A stretch of DNA of 6,150 nt. It comes from Chitinophaga pinensis. GTDB lineage: Bacteria > Bacteroidota > Bacteroidia > SXHM01. Location: the NCBI GenBank assembly GCA_945889235.1, contig CAMDBK010000186.1, positions 1 through 6,150 on the forward strand, read 5' to 3'. Below are positions 5,551 to 6,150 of this stretch, piece after piece. A program made the position numbers and the translations under genes. Within the stretch, counting starts at the first letter, position 1; each line of letters opens with the position of its first letter. The notes under the pieces are model-generated. The model was not told the origin of the DNA. It searched no databases and saw only the letters and a program-made list of their open reading frames with translations.

Positions 5551-6150
5551 TTATTTTTGTTTAAACTTATTAATGGCGTTTTTTGTAAAATCAGAAAGCA
5601 CCAGTTTTCCGCTGATGGCAGCCCGTTCAGCAAGCAGGCTGTCCCAGTTCTCTGTTCCTTTCCAGGCAATCGTTTTCAGTTCTTTCATGGCTTCGGGATT
5701 ACTGAATGAAAGAGTCATGGAAAGCAGCATTACTGCTTTATCCATTTCTTCTGCAGAAGAAAAAACTTCGGCATACAATCCTTTTTCTTTTGCCCATGCC
5801 GCGCTTTCCCATTTGGTGGCATTAACGGAAAGCTGCACAAATGCTGATGTTCCTATTTTGCGTTCCACTGCAGGGCCCACCACAAAAGGTCCAATACCTA
5901 CAGCCAGTTCACTCAGTTTTACAGATGCTGTATCCACTGCAAATGTATAATCAGCGGCTGAAGCAATACCCACGCCACCACCTACGGCTTTGCCCTGCAC
6001 CCGTGTAATCACAAACTTGGGTGCTTTGCGTATTGCATTTATTACAGCAGCAAAACCTGAAAAGAAATAAGTTCCCGTTTCAAAATCGGTAATGGAAATC
6101 AATTCATCAAAGGATGCGCCTGCACAGAATGCTTTATCGCCACGGCTTTT
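5551..6150 (-). CDS. crotonase-superfamily enoyl-CoA hydratase/isomerase (partial, N-terminus beyond window)
   Basis: The frame is open to the window edge, so the visible 199 residues are the C-terminal part of a protein usually about 255-260 long; a TTG at 6102 is internal, not the start. The fragment begins with GDKAFCAGASFDEL (residues 4-17), the first oxyanion-hole segment of crotonases, and continues with QGKAVGGGVGIASAADY (52-68), the second oxyanion-hole glycine region. It would act on a CoA thioester in the cytoplasm. SELAVGIGPFVVGPAVERKIG (80-100) occupies the active-site region: E81 aligns with the first catalytic Glu of enoyl-CoA hydratases, but the usual PGxGG(T/S) loop carrying the second Glu is replaced by GPFVVGP, so the exact reaction (hydratase, isomerase or other) is open. 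The C-terminus (LVLSDFTKNAINKF) is family-like and intact. The neighbouring E1 suggests branched-chain amino acid breakdown, but this is inference. Confidence 0.9.
   Translation of the reverse strand, partial: KSRGDKAFCAGASFDELISITDFETGTYFFSGFAAVINAIRKAPKFVITRVQGKAVGGGVGIASAADYTFAVDTASVKLSELAVGIGPFVVGPAVERKIGTSAFVQLSVNATKWESAAWAKEKGLYAEVFSSAEEMDKAVMLLSMTLSFSNPEAMKELKTIAWKGTENWDSLLAERAAISGKLVLSDFTKNAINKFKQK

Noticed and set aside
5562..5569. Weak -7-like TAAGTTTA upstream of the MORN gene on the minus strand.
   Set aside because: It misses the final G of TAnnTTTG and I found no matching -33 element.
5551..6102. TTG at 6102 as the start of the crotonase gene.
   Set aside because: The frame stays open to 6150 and encodes the conserved oxyanion-hole segment KAFCAGAS upstream of that TTG, so the gene is cut by the window edge.

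Overview
The window looks like a Bacteroidota chromosome fragment, probably of the Chitinophagales/Sphingobacteriia/Flavobacteriia type. Four things support this. The first gene ends in a type IX secretion (T9SS) sorting domain with a YPNPTTG motif and carries the cysteine-containing 'YTFPDGT...CDSII' repeat common in proteins secreted by this phylum. The keto-acid dehydrogenase E1 is a single alpha-beta fusion. The gene starts I inspected have no Shine-Dalgarno sequence. Two putative promoters fit the Bacteroidota TTTG / TAnnTTTG pattern. No rRNA, tRNA, insertion sequence, CRISPR array or phage gene is visible.

Layout. Positions 1-167 are intergenic, with a possible promoter. Positions 168-1081 (+) hold a broken T9SS-secreted protein gene: an intact signal peptide, then an in-frame stop, then a one-base loss, then an intact C-terminus. 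Everything to the right is on the minus strand. Read in the direction of transcription (right to left) it is: the C-terminal 199 residues of a crotonase-superfamily enzyme running off the window edge (6150-5551); a 46-bp gap filled largely by a short CCCGAGC...GAGGGG sequence that resembles a dispersed repeat; a secreted MORN-repeat protein of 525 residues with a duplicated C-terminal domain (5504-3927); a 126-bp gap with a good promoter candidate; the fused branched-chain-type 2-oxoacid dehydrogenase E1 (3800-1644); and a GNAT acetyltransferase 9 bp downstream (1634-1116), probably in the same transcript. The GNAT gene and the broken gene converge at 1082-1115, and I see no convincing terminator hairpin there.

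The most unusual object is inside the E1 gene. A 93-bp imperfect inverted repeat built of 7-bp units (GGTAATC/GATTACC type; 5 units, a 9-bp loop, 7 units) lies at 3259-3351. It adds 31 in-frame codons just before the thiamine diphosphate-binding GD(G/A) motif of the alpha half. Units that would give a stop codon are absent from the one phase where they would be harmful. This looks like a selfish or slippage-generated palindromic repeat tolerated inside an essential-type metabolic gene.

Functionally, the E1 (oxidative decarboxylation of branched-chain 2-oxoacids) and the crotonase would fit branched-chain amino acid or acyl-CoA breakdown, but no E2, E3 or acyl-CoA dehydrogenase lies in the window, so the link is inferred. 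I see no complete, recognisably new multi-gene system here.
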